From Corynebacterium crudilactis (lineage in GTDB: Bacteria; Actinomycetota; Actinomycetes; Mycobacteriales; Mycobacteriaceae): DNA of 64,000 nt. Within the stretch, counting starts at the first letter, position 1. Every line of letters starts with the position of its first letter. Under the pieces are notes generated by a model. That model made no database searches. It was not told the DNA's origin and saw only the letters and a list, made by a program, of their open reading frames with translations. Where the stretch lies: positions 2,928,365-2,992,364 of the forward strand of contig NZ_CP015622.1 in assembly GCF_001643015.1 (NCBI RefSeq), written 5' to 3'. Shown here piece after piece: positions 54,039 through 64,000 of this stretch. The position numbers and the translations under genes were made by a program.

Positions 54039-54387
54039 AGTTTCTCCAATGTGAAGTGGGGGATGTGTAGCAGTTCCGATTAGAACAAAATGATCGTAAC
54101 TTACTGGACAATGCCTGGCAGCATTATGTCTAATTACTTAACACATTCGGAGGTATTGCCATACTTTTATCAGCTCAATACCAGACATGTTTCGATAGTT
54201 TGTTAAATGACCGATCGCTTACTTTCCCCCGGCCAACCATCTGTAACTCTTATTCTTCGAGAAGTTTTGCGCAAGGGACGACGTGCTTTCCCATCGCCAA
54301 CCACATTGTGACGCCCTTGTTTCAGACGACTCACAGCGTAATACGCATCAGGGCTGGAGAGATTTTCAACCCAAAGATGTTTAATAA
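54039..54387. other. intergenic region upstream of the trp promoter
   Basis: About 350 bases with no gene seen. GGTATTG (54152–54158) and CAATACC (54176–54182) form an inverted repeat that could be a regulator site for the secreted protein gene or part of the trp control region. Confidence 0.45.
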
Positions 54388-54415
54388 TTGAGACAAGCTT
54401 CCCACTATGTGATAA
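54388..54415 (+). promoter_or_regulatory. trp operon promoter
   Basis: TTGAGA (54388–54393) and TGATAA (54410–54415) are spaced by 16 bases and lie just before the leader GTG at 54427. Initiation 6–8 bases after the -10 would put the start of the message almost at the leader start codon, which agrees with reports that C. glutamicum attenuation leaders are leaderless. Confidence 0.6.
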
Positions 54416-54426
54416 AGTCCCATTTT

Positions 54427-54480
54427 GTGAATAACTCTTGTCTCAGTCAAAGCACCCAGTGGTGGTGGCGCGCTAACTAA
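54427..54480 (+). CDS. trpL: trp operon leader peptide
   Basis: A 17-aa peptide, [17 protein letters not shown], read from GTG 54427 to TAA 54478–54480. The three consecutive Trp codons at 54460–54468 sense tRNA-Trp charging: ribosomes stalling here when tryptophan is scarce favour the antiterminator. No ribosome-binding site precedes the GTG, which fits leaderless translation. The sequence matches the trp leader known from C. glutamicum/B. lactofermentum. Confidence 0.92.
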
Positions 54481-54564
54481 GCGAGCCTGACACCTCAAGT
54501 TGTTTTCACTTTGATGATTTTTTTAAGGCTCGTACTTCGTTCGACGAAGAAGCGGGCCTTTTGT
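54481..54564 (+). promoter_or_regulatory. trp attenuator (antiterminator and terminator)
   Basis: The terminator has outer arms GGCTCG (54527–54532) and CGGGCC (54553–54558) and inner arms CTTCGT/ACGAAG (54535–54540, 54544–54549), then a U-rich tract. CGAGCC at 54482–54487, directly after the leader stop, is complementary to GGCTCG and so can displace the terminator arm. A ribosome stalled on the Trp codons leaves it free; one at the stop codon covers it. Confidence 0.85.
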
Positions 54565-54627
54565 GGTTTTTAGCCCACAACCGGCAAGCCCTGGATCGAA
54601 TGAAGCTCGCAGCGAGTAATTATTTGA

Positions 54628-56861
<2,234 letters not shown>

Positions 56862-56874
56862 AAGGATTTGATGT

Positions 56875-57924
56875 ATGACTTCTCCAGCAACACTCAAAGT
56901 TCTCAATGCTTACCTCGATAACCCGAATCCTTCTCTCGAGGAGGCCATCGAGGTATTCACTCCACTAACCGTCGGTGAATACGATGATGTGCACATCGCG
57001 GCGTTGCTTGCCACCATCCGTACTCGCGGTGAGCAGTTTGCCGATATTGCCGGCGCAGCGAAGGCCTTCCTGGCTGCGGGCCGCCCATTCCCCATCACGG
57101 GTGCTGGCCTCTTAGATTCTGCTGGCACGGGTGGCGATGGTGCAAACACTATCAATATCACCACTGGCGCATCTCTGATTGCCGCCTCCGGCGGAGTCAA
57201 GCTGGTCAAATGCGGCAACCGCTCCGTGAGCTCCAAGTCTGGTTCCGCGGATGTGTTGGAAGCCTTGAATATTCCTCTGGGGCTAGATATTGATCGCGCA
57301 GTGAAATGGTTTGAGGCCTCCAACTTCACCTTCCTGTTCGCCCCTGCTTACAACCCAGCGATTGCGCATGTGCAGCCTGTGCGCCAGGCATTGAAGTTCC
57401 CCACCATCTTCAACACCCTGGGCCCGCTGTTGTCCCCAGCTCGTCCAGAGCGCCAAATCATGGGTGTGGCCAACCCGAAGGCGGGTCAGCTTATTGCGGA
57501 GGTATTCCGCGAACTTGGCCGCAAGCGTGCGCTGGTTGTGCACGGTGCGGGCACTGATGAAATCGCGGTCCACGGCACCACCTTGATCTGGGAGCTCAAA
57601 GAAGACGGCAGCATCGAGCACTATTCCATCGAGCCAGAAGATATCGGCATTGGTCGTTATGAGCTCATCGATCTCGTTGGTGGTGTGGGTACAGAAAACG
57701 CCGAAGCCATGCGCGCTACGTTTGCTGGCACCGGCCCAGTTGCACACCGCGATGCTTTGGCAGCTTCTGCTGGCGCCATGTTCTATCTGAACGGTGATGT
57801 GGATTCCCTCAAGAACGGTGTCACCAAGGCGCTTGGTTTACTTGCCGATGGCACCACTCAGGCGTGGTTGGCTAAGCATGAAGAGATCGATTATTCAGAT
57901 GAGGAGACCTCCAATGACAAGTAA
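56875..57924 (+). CDS. trpD: anthranilate phosphoribosyltransferase
   Basis: A 349-aa enzyme that joins anthranilate to PRPP. The PRPP-binding block is DSAGTGGDGANTINITTGASLIAA, followed by VKLVKCGNRSVSSKSGSADVLEAL and the metal-binding VVHGAGTDEIAV. It is a stand-alone TrpD, not fused to TrpG. Its end overlaps the trpCF start by 11 bases. Confidence 0.97.
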   Translation: MTSPATLKVLNAYLDNPNPSLEEAIEVFTPLTVGEYDDVHIAALLATIRTRGEQFADIAGAAKAFLAAGRPFPITGAGLLDSAGTGGDGANTINITTGASLIAASGGVKLVKCGNRSVSSKSGSADVLEALNIPLGLDIDRAVKWFEASNFTFLFAPAYNPAIAHVQPVRQALKFPTIFNTLGPLLSPARPERQIMGVANPKAGQLIAEVFRELGRKRALVVHGAGTDEIAVHGTTLIWELKEDGSIEHYSIEPEDIGIGRYELIDLVGGVGTENAEAMRATFAGTGPVAHRDALAASAGAMFYLNGDVDSLKNGVTKALGLLADGTTQAWLAKHEEIDYSDEETSNDK

Positions 57925-59338
57925 AAACTTGCCTACCGTATTGGAAAATATCGTTGAAGGCCGTCGTGGCCATCTCGAAGAAATTCGCGCACGTATCGCC
58001 CATGTTGATGTAGACGCACTGCCACAATCTGAGCGTTCCCTCTACGATTCTTTGAACAAGGGCAGGGGAGGGGCGCGCTTCATCATGGAGTGCAAATCCG
58101 CTTCTCCATCTTTGGGCATGATCCGCGAGCATTACCAGCCAGGCGAGATCGCGCGCGTGTATTCCCGTTATGCCAGCGGCATTTCTGTGCTGTGCGAGCC
58201 AGATCGTTTTGGTGGCGATTATGATCACCTCGCCACCGTGGCTGCCACTTCTCATCTGCCAGTGCTGTGCAAGGATTTCATCATTGATCCGGTGCAGGTA
58301 CATGCAGCACGCTACTTCGGCGCCGATGCCATCTTGCTGATGCTCTCTGTCTTATCTGATGATGAGTACGCAGAGCTTGCCGCTGAAGCTGCTCGCTTCA
58401 ACCTGGATATCCTCACCGAGGTTATTGACGAGGAAGAAGTAGAGCGCGCCATCAAGCTCGGCGCCAAGATCTTCGGTGTTAATCACCGCAATCTCCATGA
58501 TCTCTCCATTGATCTGAATCGCTCTGGCCGGTTGGCCAAACTCATTCCAGACGATGCCGTGTTGATCTCTGAGTCCGGCGTGCGCGATACCGAAACCGTT
58601 CGTCAGCTTGGCGGTCATTCCAATGGTTTCCTCGTTGGTTCCCAGCTCACCAGCCAGCCGAATGTTGATCTGGCTGCTCGCGAACTGGTTTATGGCCCCA
58701 ACAAGGTCTGTGGCCTCACCTCCGCAACTGCCGCACAAGCTGCCCGCGCAGCCGGCGCAGTCTATGGTGGACTGATTTTTGAAGAGGCTTCTCCGCGCAA
58801 TGTTTCACGTGAAACATCGCAAGAAATCATTGCCGCAGAACCCAATCTTCGCTATGTCGCCGTCAGTCGTCGCACCTCCGGGTACCAAGAATTGCTTATC
58901 GACGGCATCTTCGCCGTACAAATCCATGCCCCACTGCAGGGCAGCGTCGAAGCGGAAAAGGCGCTCATCGCGGCTGTCCGCGCAGAGGTCGGCGAAGACG
59001 TCCAGGTCTGGCGTGCCATCTCCATGACCAATCCTTTGGGCGCAGACATTGCCCTCGCATTGGCAGCCGATGTGGACAAGCTCGTGCTCGATGCCAACGA
59101 TGGCGGCAGTGGGGAAGTCTTCGACTGGGATACAGTTCCGGCATCTGTGAAGGCGAAGTCTTTGCTCGCCGGTGGCATCTCCCCAGAGAACGTCACAGCA
59201 GCTCTCGCAGTTGGCTGCGCCGGTGTGGATATCAACTCCGGTGTGGAATATCCTGCAGGTGCTGGCACCTGGGCAGGGGCAAAAGACTCTGGCGCACTGC
59301 TGAAAATTTTCGCCACCATCTCCAACTTCCACTATTAA
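57914..59338 (+). CDS. trpCF: indole-3-glycerol phosphate synthase / phosphoribosylanthranilate isomerase
   Basis: A 474-aa fusion of two (beta/alpha)8 barrels. TrpC (about 1–256) has [38 protein letters not shown] and GVNHRNLHD; TrpF (about 257–474) starts [20 protein letters not shown] with its catalytic cysteine and has [13 protein letters not shown]. The start [13 protein letters not shown] (57914) lies inside trpD. Codons 296–301 (Asn-Val-Ser-Arg-Glu-Thr), right after the conserved SPR of TrpF, are encoded by a perfect parS site at 58801–58816. Confidence 0.96.
   Translation: MTSKNLPTVLENIVEGRRGHLEEIRARIAHVDVDALPQSERSLYDSLNKGRGGARFIMECKSASPSLGMIREHYQPGEIARVYSRYASGISVLCEPDRFGGDYDHLATVAATSHLPVLCKDFIIDPVQVHAARYFGADAILLMLSVLSDDEYAELAAEAARFNLDILTEVIDEEEVERAIKLGAKIFGVNHRNLHDLSIDLNRSGRLAKLIPDDAVLISESGVRDTETVRQLGGHSNGFLVGSQLTSQPNVDLAARELVYGPNKVCGLTSATAAQAARAAGAVYGGLIFEEASPRNVSRETSQEIIAAEPNLRYVAVSRRTSGYQELLIDGIFAVQIHAPLQGSVEAEKALIAAVRAEVGEDVQVWRAISMTNPLGADIALALAADVDKLVLDANDGGSGEVFDWDTVPASVKAKSLLAGGISPENVTAALAVGCAGVDINSGVEYPAGAGTWAGAKDSGALLKIFATISNFHY
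58801..58816. promoter_or_regulatory. parS site inside trpCF
   Basis: Exact 16-base palindrome TGTTTCACGTGAAACA, the ParB-binding sequence of bacterial chromosome segregation. C. glutamicum is known to carry about ten such sites near its origin. Here it is within the coding sequence of the TrpF domain. Confidence 0.92.
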
Positions 59339-59354
59339 AGGTTTAAATAGAATC

Positions 59355-60608
59355 ATGACTGATAAAAAAGCTCTGGGTGGCTCCACACTACTGCCCGCAT
59401 ACTTTGGTGAATTTGGTGGACAGTTCGTTGCTGAATCACTCCTCCCTGCTCTGGATCAGCTAGAAAAGGCATTCGTCGATGCCACCAATAGCGAAGAATT
59501 CCGCAAGGAACTCGGCGACTATCTCCGCGATTACCTCGGCCGCCCAACCCCGCTGACCGAATGCTCCAACCTGCCACTCGCAGGCGAAGGCAAAGGCTTT
59601 GCGCGGATCTTCCTCAAGCGCGAAGACCTCGTCCACGGCGGTGCACACAAAACTAACCAGGTGATCGGCCAGGTGCTGCTTGCCAAGCGCATGGGCAAAA
59701 CCCGCATCATCGCAGAGACCGGCGCAGGCCAGCACGGCACCGCCACCGCTCTCGCATGTGCGCTCATGGGCCTCGAGTGCGTTGTCTACATGGGCGCCAA
59801 GGACGTTGCCCGCCAGCAGCCCAACGTCTACCGCATGCAGCTGCACGGCGCGAAGGTCATCCCCGTGGAATCTGGTTCCGGCACCCTGAAGGACGCCGTG
59901 AATGAGGCGCTGCGCGATTGGACCGCAACCTTCCACGAGTCCCACTACCTTCTGGGCACCGCCGCCGGCCCGCACCCATTCCCAACCATCGTGCGTGAAT
60001 TCCACAAGGTGATCTCTGAGGAAGCCAAGGCACAGATGCTAGAGCGCACCGGCAAGCTTCCCGACGTTGTGGTCGCCTGCGTCGGTGGTGGCTCCAACGC
60101 CATCGGCATGTTCGCAGACTTCATTGACGATGAAGGCGTAGAGCTCGTCGGCGCTGAGCCAGCCGGTGAAGGCCTCGACTCCGGCAAGCACGGCGCAACC
60201 ATCACCAACGGTCAGATCGGCATCCTGCACGGCACCCGTTCCTACCTGATGCGCAACTCCGACGGCCAAGTGGAAGAGTCCTACTCCATCTCCGCCGGAC
60301 TTGATTACCCAGGTGTCGGCCCACAGCATGCACACCTGCACGCCACTGGCCGCGCTACTTATGTGGGCATCACCGATGCAGAAGCACTGCAGGCGTTCCA
60401 ATACCTGGCTCGCTACGAAGGCATCATTCCAGCGCTCGAATCTTCCCACGCTTTTGCTTATGCCCTTAAGCGCGCAAAGACTGCAGAAGAAGAAGGCAAG
60501 AACATCACCATCCTCGTGTCCCTCTCCGGCCGCGGCGATAAAGATGTGAACCACATCCGCCAGACCCTTGAAGAGAACCCAGACCTGATCCTGAAGGACA
60601 ACCGATGA
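59355..60608 (+). CDS. trpB: tryptophan synthase beta chain
   Basis: A 417-aa PLP enzyme that condenses indole and serine. The PLP lysine is in [14 protein letters not shown], the phosphate-binding glycine loop is [13 protein letters not shown], and [15 protein letters not shown] lies at the catalytic site. Length is normal for TrpB1. It ends 4 bases inside trpA (ATGA), so the two subunits are translationally coupled. Confidence 0.97.
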   Translation: MTDKKALGGSTLLPAYFGEFGGQFVAESLLPALDQLEKAFVDATNSEEFRKELGDYLRDYLGRPTPLTECSNLPLAGEGKGFARIFLKREDLVHGGAHKTNQVIGQVLLAKRMGKTRIIAETGAGQHGTATALACALMGLECVVYMGAKDVARQQPNVYRMQLHGAKVIPVESGSGTLKDAVNEALRDWTATFHESHYLLGTAAGPHPFPTIVREFHKVISEEAKAQMLERTGKLPDVVVACVGGGSNAIGMFADFIDDEGVELVGAEPAGEGLDSGKHGATITNGQIGILHGTRSYLMRNSDGQVEESYSISAGLDYPGVGPQHAHLHATGRATYVGITDAEALQAFQYLARYEGIIPALESSHAFAYALKRAKTAEEEGKNITILVSLSGRGDKDVNHIRQTLEENPDLILKDNR

Positions 60609-61450
60609 GCCGTTTTGATGATCTTTTTGTCCGCCTCGATGATCAGGCAGGGGAGGGCGCCTTTGTTCCCTTCATCATGCTGAGCGATCCTGATCCAGAA
60701 GCATGCTTCCAGATCATTTCCACCGCCATTGAAGCCGGCGCAGATGCACTGGAACTTGGTCTGCCATTTTCCGATCCAGTTGCTGACGGCCCAACCGTTG
60801 CGGAATCTCACCTGCGCGCCCTCGATGGTGGCTCCACCATCGACGGGGCCTTGGCTCAGATCCGACGCGTCCGCGCTGCTTTCCCAGAGATTCCCATCGG
60901 CATGCTTATCTACGGCAATGTGCCATTCACCCGCGGCTTGGACCGCTTTTACCAAGAGTTCGCCGAAGCCGGTGTGGATTCCATCCTGATCCCAGATGTT
61001 CCTGTCCGCGAAGGTGCGCCGTTTACTGCAGCGGCTGTGGAAGCCGGAATCGATCCCATCTACATCGCTCCTGCCAATGCCAGCGAGCAAACTCTTGAAG
61101 GTGTCTCCGCCGCTTCCAAGGGCTACATCTACGCAATTTCTCGCGATGGTGTCACGGGCACTGAGCGTGAATCTTCCACCGAGGGGCTAGCGGCAGTGGT
61201 GGATAACATCAAGAAATTTGGTGGCGCTCCGATCCTGCTCGGCTTTGGCATCTCCTCACCACAGCATGTGGCTGATGCCATTACCGCTGGCGCATCCGGT
61301 GCGATTACCGGCTCCGCCATCACCAAGATCATTGCATCCCACTGTGAAGGTGAGCATCCGCACCCTTCCAAAGTTCGCGATATGGACAGCTTGAAGAAGG
61401 ATCTGACTGACTTTGTTTCTGCCATGAAGGCAGCAACAAAGAAGGCATAG
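60605..61450 (+). CDS. trpA: tryptophan synthase alpha chain
   Basis: A 281-aa barrel that releases indole from indole-glycerol phosphate. The catalytic Glu and Asp lie in [16 protein letters not shown], and the phosphate-binding segments in [13 protein letters not shown] and [12 protein letters not shown]. It is the last gene of trpEGDCFBA, followed by a parS-containing palindrome and a terminator. Confidence 0.97.
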   Translation: MSRFDDLFVRLDDQAGEGAFVPFIMLSDPDPEACFQIISTAIEAGADALELGLPFSDPVADGPTVAESHLRALDGGSTIDGALAQIRRVRAAFPEIPIGMLIYGNVPFTRGLDRFYQEFAEAGVDSILIPDVPVREGAPFTAAAVEAGIDPIYIAPANASEQTLEGVSAASKGYIYAISRDGVTGTERESSTEGLAAVVDNIKKFGGAPILLGFGISSPQHVADAITAGASGAITGSAITKIIASHCEGEHPHPSKVRDMDSLKKDLTDFVSAMKAATKKA

Positions 61451-61458
61451 TTTAAAAA

Positions 61459-61492
61459 TAGGGGCAATGTTTCACGTGAAACATTGCCCCTA
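61459..61492. promoter_or_regulatory. parS site embedded in a 34-base perfect palindrome
   Basis: The exact parS sequence TGTTTCACGTGAAACA is at 61468–61483. The symmetry continues outward on both sides (GGGGCAA left, TTGCCCC right, then TA on each end) to give a perfect 34-base palindrome. Read on the minus strand it is followed by a U-rich run, so it could also act as a hairpin terminator for leftward transcription. Confidence 0.9.
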
Positions 61493-61540
61493 AAAACACT
61501 CAAAGCCACCTCTGGATTCAGGGGTGGCTTTGAGTGTTTT
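61493..61540. terminator. bidirectional terminator between trpA and the PTS operon
   Basis: Perfect 18-base stem (61493–61510, AAAACACTCAAAGCCACC, with 61523–61540) and a 12-base loop. It is flanked by A- and T-runs, which suit termination of both the trp operon and the convergent PTS genes. Confidence 0.9.
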
Positions 61541-61572
61541 AACGCCGGAGGGTCGTGGCGTCGGCAAGCAAT

Positions 61573-63114
61573 TTAGGAACGTGCAGGCGGCTTCGGTGCC
61601 CCAGCTGGCGGTGCAATCTTCGGATAAGACCGCGCGCTGCTGCTTGCTGCCGGAGCAGCTTCAGCCTTAGCAATACGCTCACGCCCCGGCGCTGGCTCCC
61701 AGCCACCATCGACTACACGCTTCTGGAAGATCATCGCACCGCCAAGCAAAATCGCGGCAATGATAAGCAGCAGAATGAGTCCACCAAGACCATTCACCTT
61801 GGCAGCAGAACCAACGGCAATACCGAACCAACCAAAGTCCGCATCGCCGAAAGTGGTGTTCTCAGAGCCGAAGGAGCCCAAGACGCCAAGCAGGAATGCT
61901 GGCAAGAAAGTAATCAACAGACCATTGGCGAACGCGCCGAAGATTGCTCCTCGACGTCCACCGGTGGCATTTCCGTAGACACCAGCCGCACCACCAGTGA
62001 AGAAGTGGGGGACCAAGCCAGGCAGGATAAGCGCAACGCCAAAGACTGGGTTGAGCCAAGAACCCAACACTGCAAGGCCGACAAGACCACCAACGAAGGA
62101 AGAAATGAAACCGATGAGCACAGCGTTCTGTGCATAAGGGAACACGATCGGAGCATCCAGCGCTGGGATAGCTCCAGGCACTACCTTGGCGGCAATGCCC
62201 TGGAACGCTGGAACCAGCTCACCAAGAATGGTGCGCACACCAAAGAGGATGACAGCCACGGCAACACCAAACTGCAGACCCTGAGTAAAGGACTGCATGA
62301 TGTAGTTGCCCACATTGGATGCGCCATTAGGGAACGCAGTGAACGCTTCTTCAGTACCCGCGCGAAGCATGAACAAGATCGCCAACACGATGTACATGAT
62401 CGCCATCGACAATGCGGTAGACACCATGGAATCGCGGAGGAAGCGCAAACCTTCTGGCACCTTCATGTCTTCAGTAGAAGGGCTTGCCTTCTTGCCTTTG
62501 CCACCGACCAGACGTCCAACGGCACCCGCCGCAACATAACCTGCAGTGCCAAAGTGTCCCATCGCAATGGAATCATCACCAGTGATGCGACGCGTCCACG
62601 GATGCACAAACGCGGGCATGGCAACCATGAGAATACCCAGCAGCAGAGCGCCCACGCCGACAACAATCCACGCATCAAATCCAGCAGTAGCCAAAATGAT
62701 GGTCAGCATAGTCGCCATGAACAACACGTGGTGTCCAGTGAGGAAGACATAACGCAGGTTGGTGAAACGAGCCAACACCAAGGAAATCGCAAAGCCCAGG
62801 ATCATCAACCACGCGACCTGTGCGCCGTATTCAGCTTGCGCAATTCCGGCGATGGCTTCATTAGTCGGGACAACGCCCTTCATGCCTGTAGCGCCCATGA
62901 TCATGGCACCCAGTGGTTCCAGAGAAGCCGTAACTAATCCAGCGCCCGCACCAATGAGCAAGAAACCCAGAGTTGCTTTGATTGCTCCGCCGATAACCTG
63001 ACCGACAGATTTACCCAATGCCGACAAACCCACGGCGGTGATAATACCGATGAGGAATGCGGGCACCGCAAGAATTTCATTAACAAGGAAAAGCGGGATG
63101 GTTAACCAATCCAT
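61573..63114 (-). CDS. PTS IIC component, ascorbate (UlaA/SgaT) family
   Basis: A 513-aa membrane protein with about 11 helices of the UlaA fold: start DWLTIPLFLVNEILAVPAFLIG, then GQVIGGAIKATLGFLLIGAG, and PFAQ-like FPYAQNAVLIGFISSFVGG. A basic Ala/Pro-rich tail of about 60 residues (ERIAKAEAAPAASSSARSYPK) extends beyond the usual length. It follows the IIA-IIB gene by 18 bases. The sugar is not known; homologues transport L-ascorbate. I recall this cluster as rmp genes in C. glutamicum but do not assign symbols. Confidence 0.9.
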   Translation of the reverse strand: MDWLTIPLFLVNEILAVPAFLIGIITAVGLSALGKSVGQVIGGAIKATLGFLLIGAGAGLVTASLEPLGAMIMGATGMKGVVPTNEAIAGIAQAEYGAQVAWLMILGFAISLVLARFTNLRYVFLTGHHVLFMATMLTIILATAGFDAWIVVGVGALLLGILMVAMPAFVHPWTRRITGDDSIAMGHFGTAGYVAAGAVGRLVGGKGKKASPSTEDMKVPEGLRFLRDSMVSTALSMAIMYIVLAILFMLRAGTEEAFTAFPNGASNVGNYIMQSFTQGLQFGVAVAVILFGVRTILGELVPAFQGIAAKVVPGAIPALDAPIVFPYAQNAVLIGFISSFVGGLVGLAVLGSWLNPVFGVALILPGLVPHFFTGGAAGVYGNATGGRRGAIFGAFANGLLITFLPAFLLGVLGSFGSENTTFGDADFGWFGIAVGSAAKVNGLGGLILLLIIAAILLGGAMIFQKRVVDGGWEPAPGRERIAKAEAAPAASSSARSYPKIAPPAGAPKPPARS

Positions 63115-63132
63115 TTTAAAGTTCCTTAAACG

Positions 63133-63921
63133 CTAGATGTCGTAGAGTTCACGAAGTGCAGCATCAATTTCATCTGCACTAGTAAAGTCATTGATGACAT
63201 GGACAGGAATTCCGACATCGCCTAAGGTGCGGGCAATCTCGCCAGAGGTCAAAATCAGATCAGCCTCATTAGCTTTTCCCTTGGCTGAAATCGTGTCTGT
63301 GGCTTCCACAGTCATGTACGGGCTCCAGCCCCAAGCATCAAAAACTTGCTCGAGGGTGTTCTTGAGAAACAGGGATGTACCCAATCCATTGCCACAAACC
63401 GTGAGGATCTTATCCTGAGTGGTAGTCTGCGCCGCGGCTGCTGTCACTGGAGCAGGGGAGGATGCTTGCTTTGGGGCCGCAGCCTTTTCTAAGATCGCCT
63501 GAATTTCTTCAGGGGTCTGCGCCTGATTGAGTTCGGTGCGGTATTTACCAAGCGCTTTGGCAAGCGCAGCCATCGCCTTGTTGTGCGATGTGGAATCTTG
63601 AGCAGCAAGAGCCACGATCAGATCAACTGGATCATTTTTCTCATGCCCAAATGAAATGGGAGTTGCCAAGCGTACCCAGGACATCGCGGTCTCATGGACT
63701 GCTTCGCTTGGACGTGCATGCGCAAAAGCAAAGCCTGGAGCCACAACAATATAAGGCCCATTTTCTTCTACGCTGGCGATCATGGCATCGGTGTAGGCGG
63801 AATCAATACTGTGCGTTTTTTCTAGCAATGCACCTGCAGCGCGAATACCGTCACGCCAATCGGTGACCGTGCGGTCAAGTTCTATGCGTTCTGCTTTCAG
63901 CAGATCTTTGAGGACAAACAT
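63133..63921 (-). CDS. PTS fused IIA-IIB component, ascorbate/UlaC-UlaB type
   Basis: A 262-aa cytoplasmic phosphotransfer protein. Residues 1–150 are a fructose/ascorbate-type IIA domain with the phosphorylated histidine in GFAFAHARPSEAV (His68). A Pro/Ala linker (KAAAPKQASSPAPVTAAAAQ) joins it to the IIB domain, whose phosphorylated cysteine is in LTVCGNGLGTSLF. Phosphate passes from HPr to IIA, IIB and then the sugar carried by the adjacent IIC. In E. coli UlaB and UlaC are separate, so the fusion is a variation. The upstream promoter lies in 63922–64000 or beyond. Confidence 0.9.
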   Translation of the reverse strand: MFVLKDLLKAERIELDRTVTDWRDGIRAAGALLEKTHSIDSAYTDAMIASVEENGPYIVVAPGFAFAHARPSEAVHETAMSWVRLATPISFGHEKNDPVDLIVALAAQDSTSHNKAMAALAKALGKYRTELNQAQTPEEIQAILEKAAAPKQASSPAPVTAAAAQTTTQDKILTVCGNGLGTSLFLKNTLEQVFDAWGWSPYMTVEATDTISAKGKANEADLILTSGEIARTLGDVGIPVHVINDFTSADEIDAALRELYDI

Positions 63922-64000
63922 AAACAGATATTAATCCACGCATGATGATTCATAAATACACAGATGGGCAACCGTATTTACTTTTATGCAATCGTTACCA

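Noticed and set aside
61555..62937. 460-codon open frame on the plus strand
   Set aside because: It runs antisense through the PTS IIC gene; the polar composition is an artefact of the opposite strand.

Overview
The window looks like chromosomal DNA of Corynebacterium glutamicum or a very close relative. The evidence is moderate G+C content, actinobacterial gene orders (ponA–GT87–rpsF–ssb–rplI–dnaB; trpL-E-G-D-CF-B-A), a mycothiol-type maleylpyruvate isomerase, MalR and malic enzyme, an actinobacterial inositol-1-phosphate synthase, and a trp leader peptide with three Trp codons. Two perfect 16-bp parS sites place the region in the origin-proximal part of the chromosome. The species call is from memory and no database was searched.

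Layout. 1–900: 5' end of a 16S rRNA gene on the minus strand with its long rrn leader. 900–7300: a GntR regulator, a NYN-domain nuclease-like protein, PspA, a thioredoxin, a small HMA protein, an MFS transporter and a PadR regulator with a coupled small gene. 7.5–15.9 kb (minus): replication, translation and cell-wall block dnaB, rplI, ssb, rpsF, two very small membrane or secreted genes, a GT87 glycosyltransferase, a class A PBP and a DUF5318 protein. A dense DnaA-box cluster lies between dnaB and rplI. 16–25.5 kb: malR-uspA-membrane gene, a monooxygenase-fold protein, trhO, ino1, a DUF1846 protein, nei, and rtcB preceded by a leader-peptide/terminator arrangement. 25.5–37 kb: ogt, a quinone reductase, MFS, malE, a 54-aa basic protein, an FGGY kinase, two VanZ-like proteins, an RclA-like reductase, a DadA-like enzyme, a small secreted protein and a nitroreductase.

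37–48 kb: leuS, a DUF454 protein, a HigA-type antitoxin without a visible toxin, then the complete 3-hydroxybenzoate/gentisate pathway (nagL, nagK, nagI, nagR, nagT, nagX). It takes up 3-hydroxybenzoate, hydroxylates it to gentisate, cleaves the ring, isomerises maleylpyruvate and hydrolyses fumarylpyruvate to fumarate and pyruvate. 48–54 kb: a secreted metallophosphoesterase, a dicarboxylate/amino-acid symporter, TrpP and a secreted protein. 54.4–61.5 kb: the whole attenuated trp operon, with one parS inside the trpF part of trpCF and one forming the core of the palindrome after trpA. 61.5–64 kb (minus): an ascorbate-type PTS (IIA-IIB fusion and IIC).

The features most worth following up are the DnaA-box cluster, the two parS placements, the rtcB leader, two long hairpin elements with no assigned function, an unannotated 47-codon secreted peptide gene, and the orphan HigA with its operators.
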